From: Owenia fusiformis
Taxonomy: Eukaryota > Annelida > Polychaeta > Sabellida > Oweniidae
Direction: 5' to 3'
NCBI GenBank assembly: GCA_903813345.2
Contig: CAIIXF020000006.1
Coordinates: 23,317,936 to 23,381,935, forward strand
Length of the DNA stretch: 64,000 nt
Of this stretch, positions 1-10,042 are shown piece after piece (positions within the stretch are counted from its first letter, which is position 1; each line of letters begins with the position of its first letter). The notes beneath the pieces were generated by a model. That model ran no database searches, had not been told where the DNA came from, and saw only the letters and a program-made list of their open reading frames with translations. The translations under genes were made by a program, and so were the position numbers.

Positions 1-506
1 ATTGTGAAATGTGTTTTAACATCATATGTTTTACCTTTGAAAGGAGCTTTCCAGGAGTTGACCTTTAAACTCTCACCAAGTATTTCTTCTCCCAGAAATT
101 CGGCATCATCCGGAATACAGCGCTCTGGTTTAGGATAAACTATTGGTCCAACCTCACATTTCTTATATGTATTGTGTATTGTATAATGTTTGTTAGCCTT
201 GAAATCTTGGATCATGGTCACCACTTCAGGATGTCCATTTTGGACGATAGCATGGACTGCAGTTCTTTCATTTTTCCCATCAAACCACATTTGACCCATG
301 ACTTCAAACTGCAGGGGATTGGATTTAAAGGTTAAGCGTTCAACCCGGCTGATATTGGCGTGCCATTGATACGGTGTACAGCATTTCTGTGGAGCATTTA
401 CATAAAGGACTAAATTCTCATTGTGCCGATTTGTTGGGTTTGCAGAAGTATATGTTGCAAGGATCAGGCCAAGCAGAACAAATAGCAGCAAGTTGATCGT
501 TGTCAT
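1..506 (-). CDS. Ependymin-related secreted protein, copy A (3' part off the window)
   Basis: This is the N-terminal part of an ependymin-related protein. The reading frame is open from an ATG at 506-504 to the left edge, so the C-terminus is missing. The first ~22 residues form a signal peptide (MTTINLLLFVLLGLI and on to TSANP). A Cys-Cys pair followed by TPYQWHANIS and the later KCEVGP, KPERCIPDDAEFLGEE match copy B at 3858-4529 closely, so the two are tandem paralogs. Family members are secreted glycoproteins that bind calcium or lipid; the role here is unknown. The start is supported by a splice acceptor (TTTTAG) one base upstream, so anything further 5' is intron. The Asn-Ile-Ser sequon suggests N-glycosylation. 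No stop or frameshift is seen in the visible part. Confidence 0.85.
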   Translation of the reverse strand, partial: MTTINLLLFVLLGLILATYTSANPTNRHNENLVLYVNAPQKCCTPYQWHANISRVERLTFKSNPLQFEVMGQMWFDGKNERTAVHAIVQNGHPEVVTMIQDFKANKHYTIHNTYKKCEVGPIVYPKPERCIPDDAEFLGEEILGESLKVNSWKAPFKGKTYDVKTHFT

Positions 507-1240
507 ACTAAAATGAGTTTTGAATAAACTGTATAGAACATATATAAAACATGTTAAAGTCTTTCATATACACTCTTAGAAGATTGAAATTTCTATTTAT
601 TATGTCACTACCAGAAGTTATGACATATTATATTGTTATAGTCTCCAACTTATTTGTGGACAGTGTTCGGAGTTGGGTAGTTGGTGTTTGGAGTTCGGCA
701 TTCAGTGTCTGTAACAAATTCTTACAACTTCAAATAATACAACTTCAAATTTTAACCATGAACATATATAAATACATATTTTGGCTGACCTTCAATGTTC
801 TCAGAAGTTCAAAGCTGACTTAAGATTTGACCTTTGGTTGACCTTCAATGACCTTCGAAAGGTGGTTATAATTTGTCATGTTAATGCCTTGTACTTATAT
901 TAGGGTGCAATGACTATGAAACGAAAACAAACACAAAGTGGCAACGAGATCAAGAATTGGTAATTAAAATGAATACATGTACATTTCATCATTTATTTAT
1001 ATATATTCATCTCCCTTATGCAACATTCAAAGGTGAAGTGAGACCTCACCTAGGAATTGTTCTGGACCAATCAAACCTGAATTCTTGAAAACAATGAATG
1101 ACAAAATCTTACCTGATATTTTCTATGATTGTTATTTACTCAATATAATTCACCTGTAGATCTTATTGCTATGGCTATATTCACATATTCAACTGACTTA
1201 TATTTTTTTTAATTCAGGATTTTATTTATATAGCCAACAT
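507..1240 (-). promoter_or_regulatory. TATA box, non-coding exon 1 and intron 1 of ependymin copy A
   Basis: Read on the minus strand, a TATATAAAT box lies at about 1225-1233. About 30 bases on, a transcription start near 1200 would give a short non-coding exon ending at 1113 with donor CAG|GTAAGAT. The intron (508-1112) ends with TTTTAG just before the ATG. The same arrangement, with similar sequence, is found upstream of copy B at 5295-5410, which supports both. The start site itself is inferred. Confidence 0.6.
632..905 (+). repeat. Dispersed repeat (family 'TTATAGTCTCCAAC'), copy 1
   Basis: This stretch shares the order TATTGTTATAGTCTCCAAC, a GTGTTTGG-rich part, TCTGTAACAAAT and CATGTTAATGCCTTGT with copies at 22940-23150, 25115-25240 and 25485-25565. 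It lies in the intron of ependymin copy A. It has no coding capacity and no clear ends, and the class is unknown. Confidence 0.5.
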
Positions 1241-2263
1241 TTGAGTTATTTATGAACCCTCAAATGATAATAAATGATGAAAAGATTATGTGGCAATACA
1301 TAAATCACATCTGATTATGTGATTTTGAAAACAAAACAGCACATCCACTTGTTATATCATTTGACAACATTAGACTAATGTGAAGTAAATTTCCTTGTAG
1401 CGCTCCAATCATATTTTCCTCTTTCCTCTTTTTTTGTTTTGCTTCCTTGGAAATAATTGCCCTCATAAGAGCTTAAGGAAATTTTCAGATGGGGATTTCC
1501 TCCTGTTGAACAACTATTTGATTTGTGGGAAGTTTCAATCTGTTGAGGACCATGATGCTTTAACAGGGGTCTAAATTCAAAGGTGTTTTATTGATTAAAT
1601 AATATTTTCTTATAAATGTTGATGCTTAGCAATTAAAATGAGCCTCTTTTGCATTTTCATTTAAAGAGATGCTGAACAAATTAACAAGAAAGTAATCCCT
1701 GAAGTGTGTCTGAAGTCTGAAGATAAAATTGGTTAAAAACACTAAAACCTGCTTGAAACAGCCACACTAGTTAGCTAATGTTATGGTGTTAACAATTTCA
1801 AAGTAAAAAGGAATAAAGAAAAATTTCCATGGGGAAATTAGTTTAGCACCTCTTTAATGACACTCTGCATACTTTATTCAATCATGTTGGATTCTATAAT
1901 GGATTTATTCATTTATGAGAGTCAATATTTATAAATAAACTTAAAATTGACCCTTGTTGAAGTCTCCTTTGATTCGTATAAATATAAAGTGATACTTAAT
2001 ACAGAGGGAGCTGCATGTTATATCAGTAATTTGAAACAACCTCAATGGTATTGATACTGTTCAATGACTATTCTGTCTTGAAATCTTCCCAAAATATATA
2101 TAGAAAAACTATGCTGGATCAAAACAAACTTTATGTTCATAGACAGTCAGTCCTACATGGCCTTTAACTAATGATAAAAAATGATAATAACATACTGTTC
2201 TACTGTATAAGAATTTATTCAGAATTTATATAACATGAAATTTTATATGAAAAATATAAGCTT
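1241..2263. other. Upstream and intergenic DNA, no gene seen
   Basis: About 1241-1460 resembles 5410-5640, so the duplication of the two ependymin genes includes upstream sequence beyond the TATA box. The rest is AT-rich and holds nothing recognisable. Confidence 0.5.
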
Positions 2264-3324
2264 AGTAACCTGGACAGGTTGAATGATGCATTTATGTTTT
2301 TACTCTATATTTGCAATGGAACAACCATTCTTATTGAATTTTCATGTTTTATTCTGGAGACAATTTCCTAGATAGAAAAAATATTTTATCAAAATTTCCA
2401 ATTTTATAATTTTGACAGGCTTCTTTCAAAAACACTTCACTGTCAATAAAATACAGGTTTTTGCTTGAACAATTGAACTTCTAACTTCATTTCAAATATT
2501 GTCTGGTTATTGTATTTTAGGCCTCCTAAAGTCTTTCCAGATATATTTGTTGCCACATTAAAAATTATGGCTGATTATTGTTATTCACTTTAGTCATATT
2601 CAATATTACTACAGTGCATTAGGTCAATAAAAAACGTGTTGCTCTGGGTCTTGTTTTGTGAAACTTTCCCTAGATTAAGCCCAGATAGAGGAGGTCAATC
2701 TTCTTGTCAACAGACACGAGTTCAACCCGATCAAACTGTTCAATACTGTCCAAATTGAAGTAGAATATTACAAATTTCCAACTTCAAGTATTTCCGGCAT
2801 TAGATCCTTCAGAGATGTTAATATAGCTGTGTCAAATTCTATCATGAAATTGTCAGGGAAACCTGACATATTCAAAGCATGGTACACTTTACATGCCACA
2901 GGGTTGCATGCTGAGTGAAATTGGCGGGAAAGCCTAGTGGCAAAAGAAGGTGCTTTATCAGACGAAAAGTGACCCAGAGTAACAAGTTTTTCATTGGCCT
3001 CATGCTAGATGTAATAATATTATTGAATATGACAAGTACATCTGGAAAGACTTTAGGGGGCCAAAAATTCAAAAGCTGGAAATCTTTGAAATGACGTTAA
3101 AAGTTCAATTGTTCAAGCAAAAACCTGTATTTTATTGATACTGGAATGTTTTTGAAAAAAGCCTATCAAAATTATAAAATTAGGAATTTCATTAAAATAT
3201 TTTTTTCAATATTGGAAATTGTCTCCAGAATAAAACATGAAAATTTCAATATGAATGGTTGTTCTATTGCAAATATAGAGTAAAAACACCACTGCATCAT
3301 TCAACCTGTCCAGGGTACTACAGT
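2264..3324. repeat. Long inverted repeat (foldback element) between the ependymin genes
   Basis: The outer ends are TAGTAACCTGGACAGG on the left and the inverted form CCTGTCCAGGGTACTA on the right. The arms are about 400 bp each (about 2264-2680 and 2905-3324) and diverged but collinear, with a spacer of about 200 bp. No protein is encoded. It is probably a non-autonomous foldback or MITE-type element. Confidence 0.7.
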
Positions 3325-3605
3325 ATAAGATAGACTTATGCAGAGGTTGACTGACTAGTAGCAGTAGCTGGTCTTCAATATGAATCTATCTGTACTGTAG
3401 TTGTTTAAGTGAAAAAAAGTTAAACATTATAGGGAGAACAAATTGCAAGCAATATTTACAGCAAAGCAACTAAAAATTGATATGTTTATTATTTGAGGAT
3501 CTTATCTCTTCTTTTGACTCTGATGCATCCTTAACTATGTTTTTTAAACTTTCACATTTATAGTAATTTCTGTATCATTCAAAAAATGTCAGTTTTTCTT
3601 TGATT

Positions 3606-3846
3606 GAAAGATGATGTCATTTATATAAGCAATGGAATAATAAGATTTGGCTCAGTGAACTAAGCTAATTTCACATTCAAACATCCATAGAAGCTCCATT
3701 TGAGAATTTTAAGATCTTAGCAGCATGTCAGGCTATCCAATTGGAAAGATGATGTCATTTATATCTAAACAATGAAACGAAAAGATTTGGCTCAATGAAC
3801 TAAGCTTATTTCACATCCATAGAAGTTCGATTCAGAATTTTATCTT
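3606..3846. repeat. Two-copy tandem duplication downstream of ependymin copy B
   Basis: The block beginning GAAAGATGATGTCATTTATA at 3606 recurs at 3744 (offset 138 bp), including the shared stretch AGATTTGGCTCA, TGAACTAAGCT and CATCCATAGAAG. It lies just 3' of the copy B stop codon, so it probably falls in the 3' UTR. Confidence 0.75.
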
Positions 3847-3857
3847 CATGGTAGAGT

Positions 3858-4529
3858 TCACAATGACTTGTCACAATAATCAGGTATGTCAAATATGCTG
3901 AAGTCCTTGATTCCAGCTTTGTAGTTGGACGTTGTTGTCGTCATTAATATGTCTAGTTCCCCTTGAGGAGAATCGATTTTTCCAGACAAAGTGCTTGTTA
4001 CTGGAATGCAGCTTTCGGTCATTGTGAAATAAGCTTTCACATCATATGTTTCACCTTTGAAAGGAGCTTTCCATGACTGCACCTTCAGACTCCCGCCAAG
4101 TACTTCTTCTCCCAGAAATTCGGCATCATCCGGAATACAGCGCTCTGGTTTAGGGAAGTATACAGGTCCAACTTGACAGGTTTTTTGTTTTTTGTTCATT
4201 GTATACTGTTTTTTGGCCTTAAAGTCTTGGATGACAGTTAGCACTGAGAGAACTCCATTTGTGACAATATTTGCATGAACTGCGACTTTTTCTTTTTTCC
4301 CATCATACCAAATATGGCCCACAAGCTCAATCTCTACAGGGTAATGGTTGACCACTAAACCTTGAACCTGGCTGATATTGGCTTGCCATAGATATGGTGT
4401 ACAGCATTTTGGTGGAGGTTTTTCGTAAAGGACTAAATTCTCATTGCGACGATTTGTTGGGTTTGCAGAAGTATATGTGGTGAGGATCAGTCCAAGTAGA
4501 ACAAACAGCATCAAGTTGATCACTGTCAT
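3858..4529 (-). CDS. Ependymin-related secreted protein, copy B (complete)
   Basis: A complete 223-residue ependymin-related protein lies in one coding exon. I place the start at 4529-4527 (MTVINLMLF) rather than at the longer frame to 4565. A pyrimidine-rich TTTTTTAG acceptor lies one base before this ATG, and copy A has the same design. Residues 1-22 are a signal peptide. Cysteines occur at 42-43, then in TCQVGP, ERCIPDDAEF and ESCIPV, with a last one in the C-terminal DYCDKSL. There is an NIS glycosylation sequon. The length fits the secreted EPDR/ependymin family (about 200-230 residues). It lies head-to-tail with copy A, both on the minus strand. Proteins of this family act outside the cell; the ligand here is not known. 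Confidence 0.9.
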   Translation of the reverse strand: MTVINLMLFVLLGLILTTYTSANPTNRRNENLVLYEKPPPKCCTPYLWQANISQVQGLVVNHYPVEIELVGHIWYDGKKEKVAVHANIVTNGVLSVLTVIQDFKAKKQYTMNKKQKTCQVGPVYFPKPERCIPDDAEFLGEEVLGGSLKVQSWKAPFKGETYDVKAYFTMTESCIPVTSTLSGKIDSPQGELDILMTTTTSNYKAGIKDFSIFDIPDYCDKSL

Positions 4530-5410
4530 ACTAAAAAACAGTTGAGAATAATCGGTACAGTACATATGTATAAATGAATTAAATCATAGGTATCAGGGGG
4601 GTTCGAACCCCCCCCCCCCCCTGGCCAAAATTTCTTCCAAAATCATGCAGTTTTCCCCATTCTGACTTTTTTTGGGTGATTTTTGGCCAAATTTACCAAA
4701 GTGAACCCCCCCTATAATTTTTGGGAAAAGTGAACCCCCCCTTGGAAAATTCTGGCTACGGGCCTGAGTATTTAATAAACTCTTTAGAGAATAATACTTC
4801 CATTTCTACATGAAACTGCCTTCACCATGGTCAAAGTTATTGAAATAAAACAAAAATATGAACAAGATTGTGAATTAAACAAATATACACTGTAGAATGA
4901 ATAATAAGAAATGACAATGGTTGATTAAAGAAGAATTTCATTTGATATTATTTTATGTACAGTATTTCCTATTATTGGGAATATGCAATTCATAAGTCCC
5001 TCATTTAAGGACGAGGTACAATGTCAAAACAGAAACACTGCTGCATGTCAAATAACCAGTCCTTCATGTGAACTAGGCCTTTATGTTCACTTTGTTTAAA
5101 TGTTAGTATAATCTATAGTTTGCCTTAACCTCATATTCAACACTAGGTTAATATGAAAAATGCTCAATACAAGGTACAGTACAGTACTATAGCACTAAAT
5201 GTATGTATTGGTGAATAAAAGTTAATAAATGATTTATCTCTATTCCAATATGCAGTTTATTCAGACATGTATTCTTGGCATTGAAAATTCTTACCTTATA
5301 TTTTCTGCGATTGTGTATGTGATATGACTTCCTTGTTGTAGATCTTATACTTGCTTGGCTGTATTTACACATAAACCTGACTTGGTTGTAATTTAGCATG
5401 TATTTATAGT
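4530..5410 (-). promoter_or_regulatory. TATA box, non-coding exon 1 and intron 1 of ependymin copy B
   Basis: On the minus strand TATAAATA lies at 5408-5401, preceded by AACTCAAATGTTTG, which copy A also has. A short exon would run from about 5375 to 5295 and ends AAG|GTAAGAA. The intron 5294-4531 ends TTTTTTAG before T-ATG. The matching layout of copy A is the main evidence, and the start site is inferred. Confidence 0.6.
4591..4766 (+). mobile_element. MITE remnant of the 'GGCCCGTAGCCAG' family
   Basis: The right end carries CTGGCTACGGGCCTG, the same terminal sequence as the element at 18939-19128. The interior has GGGGGGTTC, a poly-C run, CTGGCCAAAATTTCTTCC and AAATCATGCAG, again shared. 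The left terminal repeat is degenerate. It lies in the intron of ependymin copy B. Confidence 0.6.
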
Positions 5411-5802
5411 ACAAACATTTGAGTTGTTTATCAACACTCACATGATAAAATTTCTAAAATTATGAGGCAATGTATGAATCACAGCTGATCTTGTGACTTT
5501 GAAAAAAGCTCCACATTGGCAAAGACACAATGGCACATATGATATTGATATTACCTCACTCCTATCGGCTAATCATGTGATGTGAATTTCCCAATAATAT
5601 TTTCATCTTGCTTCCTTGCAAACTATTTTTTGAGTATCTGAAGCGCCCCTAGCAATTCTATCTATTGATAAAAAGTTAGATAGGGGCTTATTGACAGCTC
5701 TTTCTTTTTGATTTTTTAAAATTTAAATCAATATGCTTACAGTGAAAAATAATCTTCATATAAAACTAAGTGAAATTTTCAGGCTGCTCCAGATTAGGCT
5801 GA
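5411..5802. other. Upstream region of ependymin copy B
   Basis: The first ~220 bases resemble the upstream region of copy A (about 1241-1460). The rest is AT-rich with a poly-T stretch at about 5800, which is the tail of the neighbouring LINE. No gene is seen. Confidence 0.45.
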
Positions 5803-6700
5803 TTTTTTTTTGTTTTTTTTATTAAGATAAATTTATTTCATTACAAGATATAACATTATACATCCCTTCAATCGCCCAATGGCATTATAGAAGGGTACAG
5901 TAAGATTATACAAATACAATATGAATAAGGTCAAGGGGGTTAATACTGCACTTGAGGTTGACCATGGGGTGGACCTATCTCTGTGGACAAAATTATTTAA
6001 AGTACTGTTAAGGAGGGGAAAGAGCTCATAGGTTTGTTTCAATGAATTCAGCAATTAGGGTTTGGAGTTTTGAATTTAAATCAAGGGAAAATTTTTCAGA
6101 ACCATGTTTCATTAAGTAAAGCAGATCATTCTGAGTTGAGTGTTCGTCTGAAGAACCAGTTGTATCCATAATATCAGTTTTTAATTTGGTTATACTTTCT
6201 TTGATGAGAGGACATTGAAAGAAAAAGTGTTTTTCTGTCTGAGGAGCTCCACAATTACAATTTGGATTATCAATATATGTAAAATTATGTGCATAAAGTT
6301 GGGCTTTGAAAAGAAGATCGGCTCTAAATCTGTTAATTAGAATTTCATGAGATCTTTTCAGATTGAGTTTGGAAGTGCTAATAAAACTTTCTTGATTTTT
6401 AAACAAGATCTTTTGGTGTTTTTTAAAGGATTGAAAAGTTTCCATATTACGTAATCTTTTAGGTAATTGTGACCAGTTTGATATTGCAGATGGTACTGAT
6501 GAATTTAAAAACCTCTCTGAGCACCTGGTGGGTAAAATAAAGTCAAATCTATCGCGCAAATTTCGTGTTCCAGGATTTTTGAACTTCTCAAAGATTTCAT
6601 CTAGAAAGGGTGGATTTGGCCCATTAACTACCTTGAACATGAAGTTATTGATTTGCATTCTTCTTCTTGTTTCTAAGGAAGGAAGGAAGATTAGGCTGTT
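5803..6700 (-). mobile_element. 5'-truncated LINE: C-terminal end of the polyprotein and 3' UTR
   Basis: The frame at 6026-6658 (210 codons, open a little further 5') reads like the end of a Jockey/CR1-type LINE polyprotein: a block with LPTRCSERFLNSSVPSAISNW-type text, then a Cys/His motif in NCNCGAPQTEKHFFFQCPL. The 3' UTR runs to a T-rich tail at about 5803-5835 (A-rich on the element strand). The endonuclease and reverse transcriptase are missing, so this is a dead 5'-truncated copy. Its 5' break is close to the minisatellite at 6713. Confidence 0.75.
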
Positions 6701-6712
6701 TATCCCTCATTT

Positions 6713-7173
6713 TGCAGATAAAGCTTGGAACAAGTGTTCCTCATTTTGATATGCAGATAAAGCTTGGAACAAGTGTTCCTCATTTTGATAAAGCTTGGAA
6801 CAAGTGTTCCTCATTTTAATATGCAGATAAAGCTTAGAACAAGTGTTCCTCATTTTAATATGCAGATAAAGCTTGGAACAAGTGTTCCTCATTTTGATAT
6901 GCAGATAAAGCTTGGAACAAGTGTTCCTCATTTAAATATGCAGATAAAGCTTGGAACAAGTGTTCCTCATTTTAATATGCAGATAAAGCTTGGAACAAGT
7001 GTTCCTCATTTTGATATGCAGATAAAGCTTGGAACAAGTGTTCCTCATTTTGATATGCAGATAAAGCTTGGAACAAGTGTTCCTCATTTTGATATGCAGA
7101 TAAAGCTTGGAACAAGTGTTCCTCATTTTGATATGCAGATAAAGCTTGGAACAAGTGTTCCTCATTTTGATTC
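6713..7173. repeat. 39-bp minisatellite, 12 copies
   Basis: Twelve copies of a 39-bp unit contain AAGCTTGGAACAAGTGTTCC followed by TCATTTTGATATGCAGATA. One unit is 9 bp shorter. Because 39 is a multiple of 3, several frames stay open on both strands; these are not genes. Each unit contains the 14-bp perfect palindrome GGAACAAGTGTTCC and a HindIII site. Confidence 0.95.
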
Positions 7174-7281
7174 ATATTCATGAGAGTTTCTCTTTATCTA
7201 AACTTTTTTAGAGAATCAACATCCAGCATATATCAAGGGATAGTACTGGATGTGGATCTCTGTAAAAGGTATTCCTACATA

Positions 7282-9933
7282 CAGGGTGTCAAATAAATAT
7301 GTTCTTCCCTTGATTTCAAAAGTGTGAACTTTTGTGCATAAAAGTGCATCTAGTTGAGCTAGTCATCTCAAACTTGTAGTGGGGTTGCTCCATGAAGTTT
7401 AGTTTTAATGTGCTAGTCTATAAAGAACAATACAGATTAATTTATTTATTTCATGATAATATAACAATGGAATATACAAAGCATGTGCACTGGACACCCT
7501 TAGTAATTGGGCGTATCAGTGCATATATCAAAATTTATTGCAGAGCAATCACAAAACATATAATATATAACATTATCACATGATTAGGAGTGTCTAAGCA
7601 TTTTGATTGGTCAATTATCTAAATTGTTTAGATGCAATACAGAAACTTTGAAGTCTGGATATAAATAATTAATTTAAATGGAATGTGATCTTATATAGTA
7701 TTTCCATCCATCTTTTCCAAAAGGTCCTTTTTAATGTTGTGTTTAAAAGAATTCAAAGTTTTACATGTTCGAAATACAATTGGCAAAGAATTCCATAAAA
7801 TAGCACCAGAATATGTCACTGATCTTTTTGTCAATTCAGTTTTTATTTTGCTGGGGCGTATGTTATGAAACTGTCTTGTAGTACGATTACCAACATTATG
7901 ATTGTGCATGTATGTAAAGTAGTTTTTGAAAAGATAAGCAGGAAAATTTGATGGTTCCTTGACACAATTATACATAAATTTTGATTTCTCTAACCTGTGA
8001 ATGTCAAAAATTGTTAAGATTTTCATTTCCCTAAATAATGGTACACTAGGTTGTTGATAATCTGCATTACAAATCAGTCTAACAACTTTTTTCTGAAGAT
8101 TAAGTAATGGTGTAAGTAATGATTTGTTGGCATTACCCCATATGATGTTGCAATACGAAATATGTGAATAAACAAGTGAATAGTAAATGTCTAACAATGC
8201 ATGTCTTGATAGTTTATTTCTTACTTTGAAAAGAATGCCTATTATTTTTGAAATTTTTGAAACAATATATTCAGTATGCCTATTCCATTTCAGATTTGCA
8301 TCAATGATTACACCAAGAAAATTTATATTGTTAACTCTTTCAATCTGGTTATCACCAATATATACCTTGTAGTGATGGCTATTTATATTATTAAGTCTTG
8401 ATTTAGTAAATAACATATATTTAGTTTTCTCTATATTGAGTGAAAGCTTTTTGTTTTTTAGCCAGTTGATTATACATTTTATTTCAGTGTTTGCCCTCAA
8501 GTAAAGATTATCTAAGTTGTCATCTTCTAGAGAAATAGTTGTGTCATCTGCAAAAATAACTAATTTTATCATATTGGTAACATTAAATATATCATTTATA
8601 TACAATGTGAAGAGGACTGGTCCCAAAACAGATCCTTGGGGGACGCCACAATGTAAATAATGCTCTTCATCAGAGTATGAACCTGATATGAAAGTTTTTA
8701 ATGGTCGATCTTTTAAGTAACTTTTGAACCAATTTAACACTACTCCACGGAAACCTAACAGTTCAAGTTTATTTAATAATATTGTATGGTCAATCGTATC
8801 AAACGCTTTTGATAGGTTAAATACAATCCTAGAATATGCTTATTATTATCCATTGAAAACCGAATTTGTTCCAGAAAAGTTAAAAGAGCCATGTATGTTG
8901 AGTTGTTTTCTTTGAATCCAAATTGTTTTTCATTCATTAACTTATTCAGTCAATATGGTACAACGAAAATGGGACTTCTGCGCATGTTAAATTTTTTCGT
9001 CAAAACTCAACTTTTGTTCAAGTTGATACGATTGTCTTTCGAACTAGAGACTTACCTCATTCGAAAGATCATAAAAGACTTTATCTATACTGAAAATCTT
9101 AGATCCAAACATAGTAGAATACGCCGTCAGTCCGCATTTGATTTTTTGAAGTGAGTTTCGTAGATCGTCAGATTTCTCCGACTGATATCGGGTTATCTCA
9201 AACTGGTTCGTTTATAAATACAAATTTGTTTACCGTTGTAAGGCGCATGCGCAAAATTGATTTATAAACCTTATTGGTTGATGGTTTTTCTCCTGCGCAT
9301 GCGTGAAGTCTGATGAACACTTATGACCAAGACCGGAGCAAACATTACTAGCTCTTGAACGAAATTCCAAGATTCAGGTCATTTCGCCGTGTTTGCTAAG
9401 CGTGTATACGTGAATGACAAGCTGTTTTGAGTAGATCGGGTACCTGTTTTAGACACAACATTGATTTAGCTTGACATTGATGTGCACATTGGCACTTTTG
9501 AGCATGTTAATACAAGTTTTTACACTCTTAGCACGAGACGGGTTTTCGAAAAATCTGTTATCTGATTCACTCGATTATCGTATGGATATGTATTTCTGCT
9601 GACATTTCAACACCACATCACATAGAATTACGATGCAGAATGATAATAAAACACAAAACAACTACTAAATTCCACTTGTTATTTCACAGGAGGTAAAAAT
9701 GCAAACTGCCTAAATTCTTTGTAAGGGTCGTCAGACATCGGATTGGCCGCCATATTTGAAATGAAAATATCACTAAATAGAGGTCTGCGCATGCCTCAAC
9801 ATTTCGACTGTATTATTTTTGATAAATTTAGAAATTCTTGAGTGCATTACTTTTTCAATGCAGATAAAAAAAAGTTATGCAACATTATGTGGATGTTAAA
9901 GCTAAGGGGAGAACATATTTATTTGACACCCTG
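7282..9933. mobile_element. Mariner-type TIR element, non-autonomous, carrying a LINE insertion
   Basis: The ends are CAGGGTGTCAAATAAATATG (7282) and the inverted form CATATTTATTTGACACCCTG (to 9933), with an inverted repeat of about 30 bp. Each end is flanked by TA (7280-7281, 9934-9935), as Tc1/mariner elements are. I see no transposase. About 1.5 kb of the interior is the LINE at 7437-8950. The part 8950-9900 has no coding capacity. Confidence 0.75.
7437..8950 (-). mobile_element. 5'-truncated LINE with reverse transcriptase domain
   Basis: The frame ending at 7691 encodes the second half of a CR1/Jockey-type reverse transcriptase: [10 protein letters not shown] (motif 3), [20 protein letters not shown], then FADDT at the active site, then the thumb region with [12 protein letters not shown] and AILWNSLP. 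The frame is open past 8740 (that codon is GTG, not a start) to about 8843. Upstream, QFGFKENNSTYMALL is read in another frame, so there is a frameshift near 8830. The 5' break is at about 8950. The 3' UTR ends in an AAAT-rich tail at about 7440. It is a non-functional insertion in the mariner-type element. Confidence 0.85.
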
Positions 9934-10042
9934 TATTTCAATCTGTTGGGCACCCGTCAACATTACAGTTTACCCATTATAGCTGACTTCAACAGACTTC
10001 CAAAATCCTAGCCTTTTACATAATTAATGTTCAACATTTCAG

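Noticed and set aside
6713-7173. GGAACAAGTGTTCC as a steroid receptor element or p53 site
   Set aside because: The half-sites are separated by two bases, not three as for steroid receptors, and the p53 half-site has a mismatch in each unit.
6764-7183. 139-codon open frame and its minus-strand counterparts
   Set aside because: They arise from the 39-bp minisatellite, whose length is a multiple of three.
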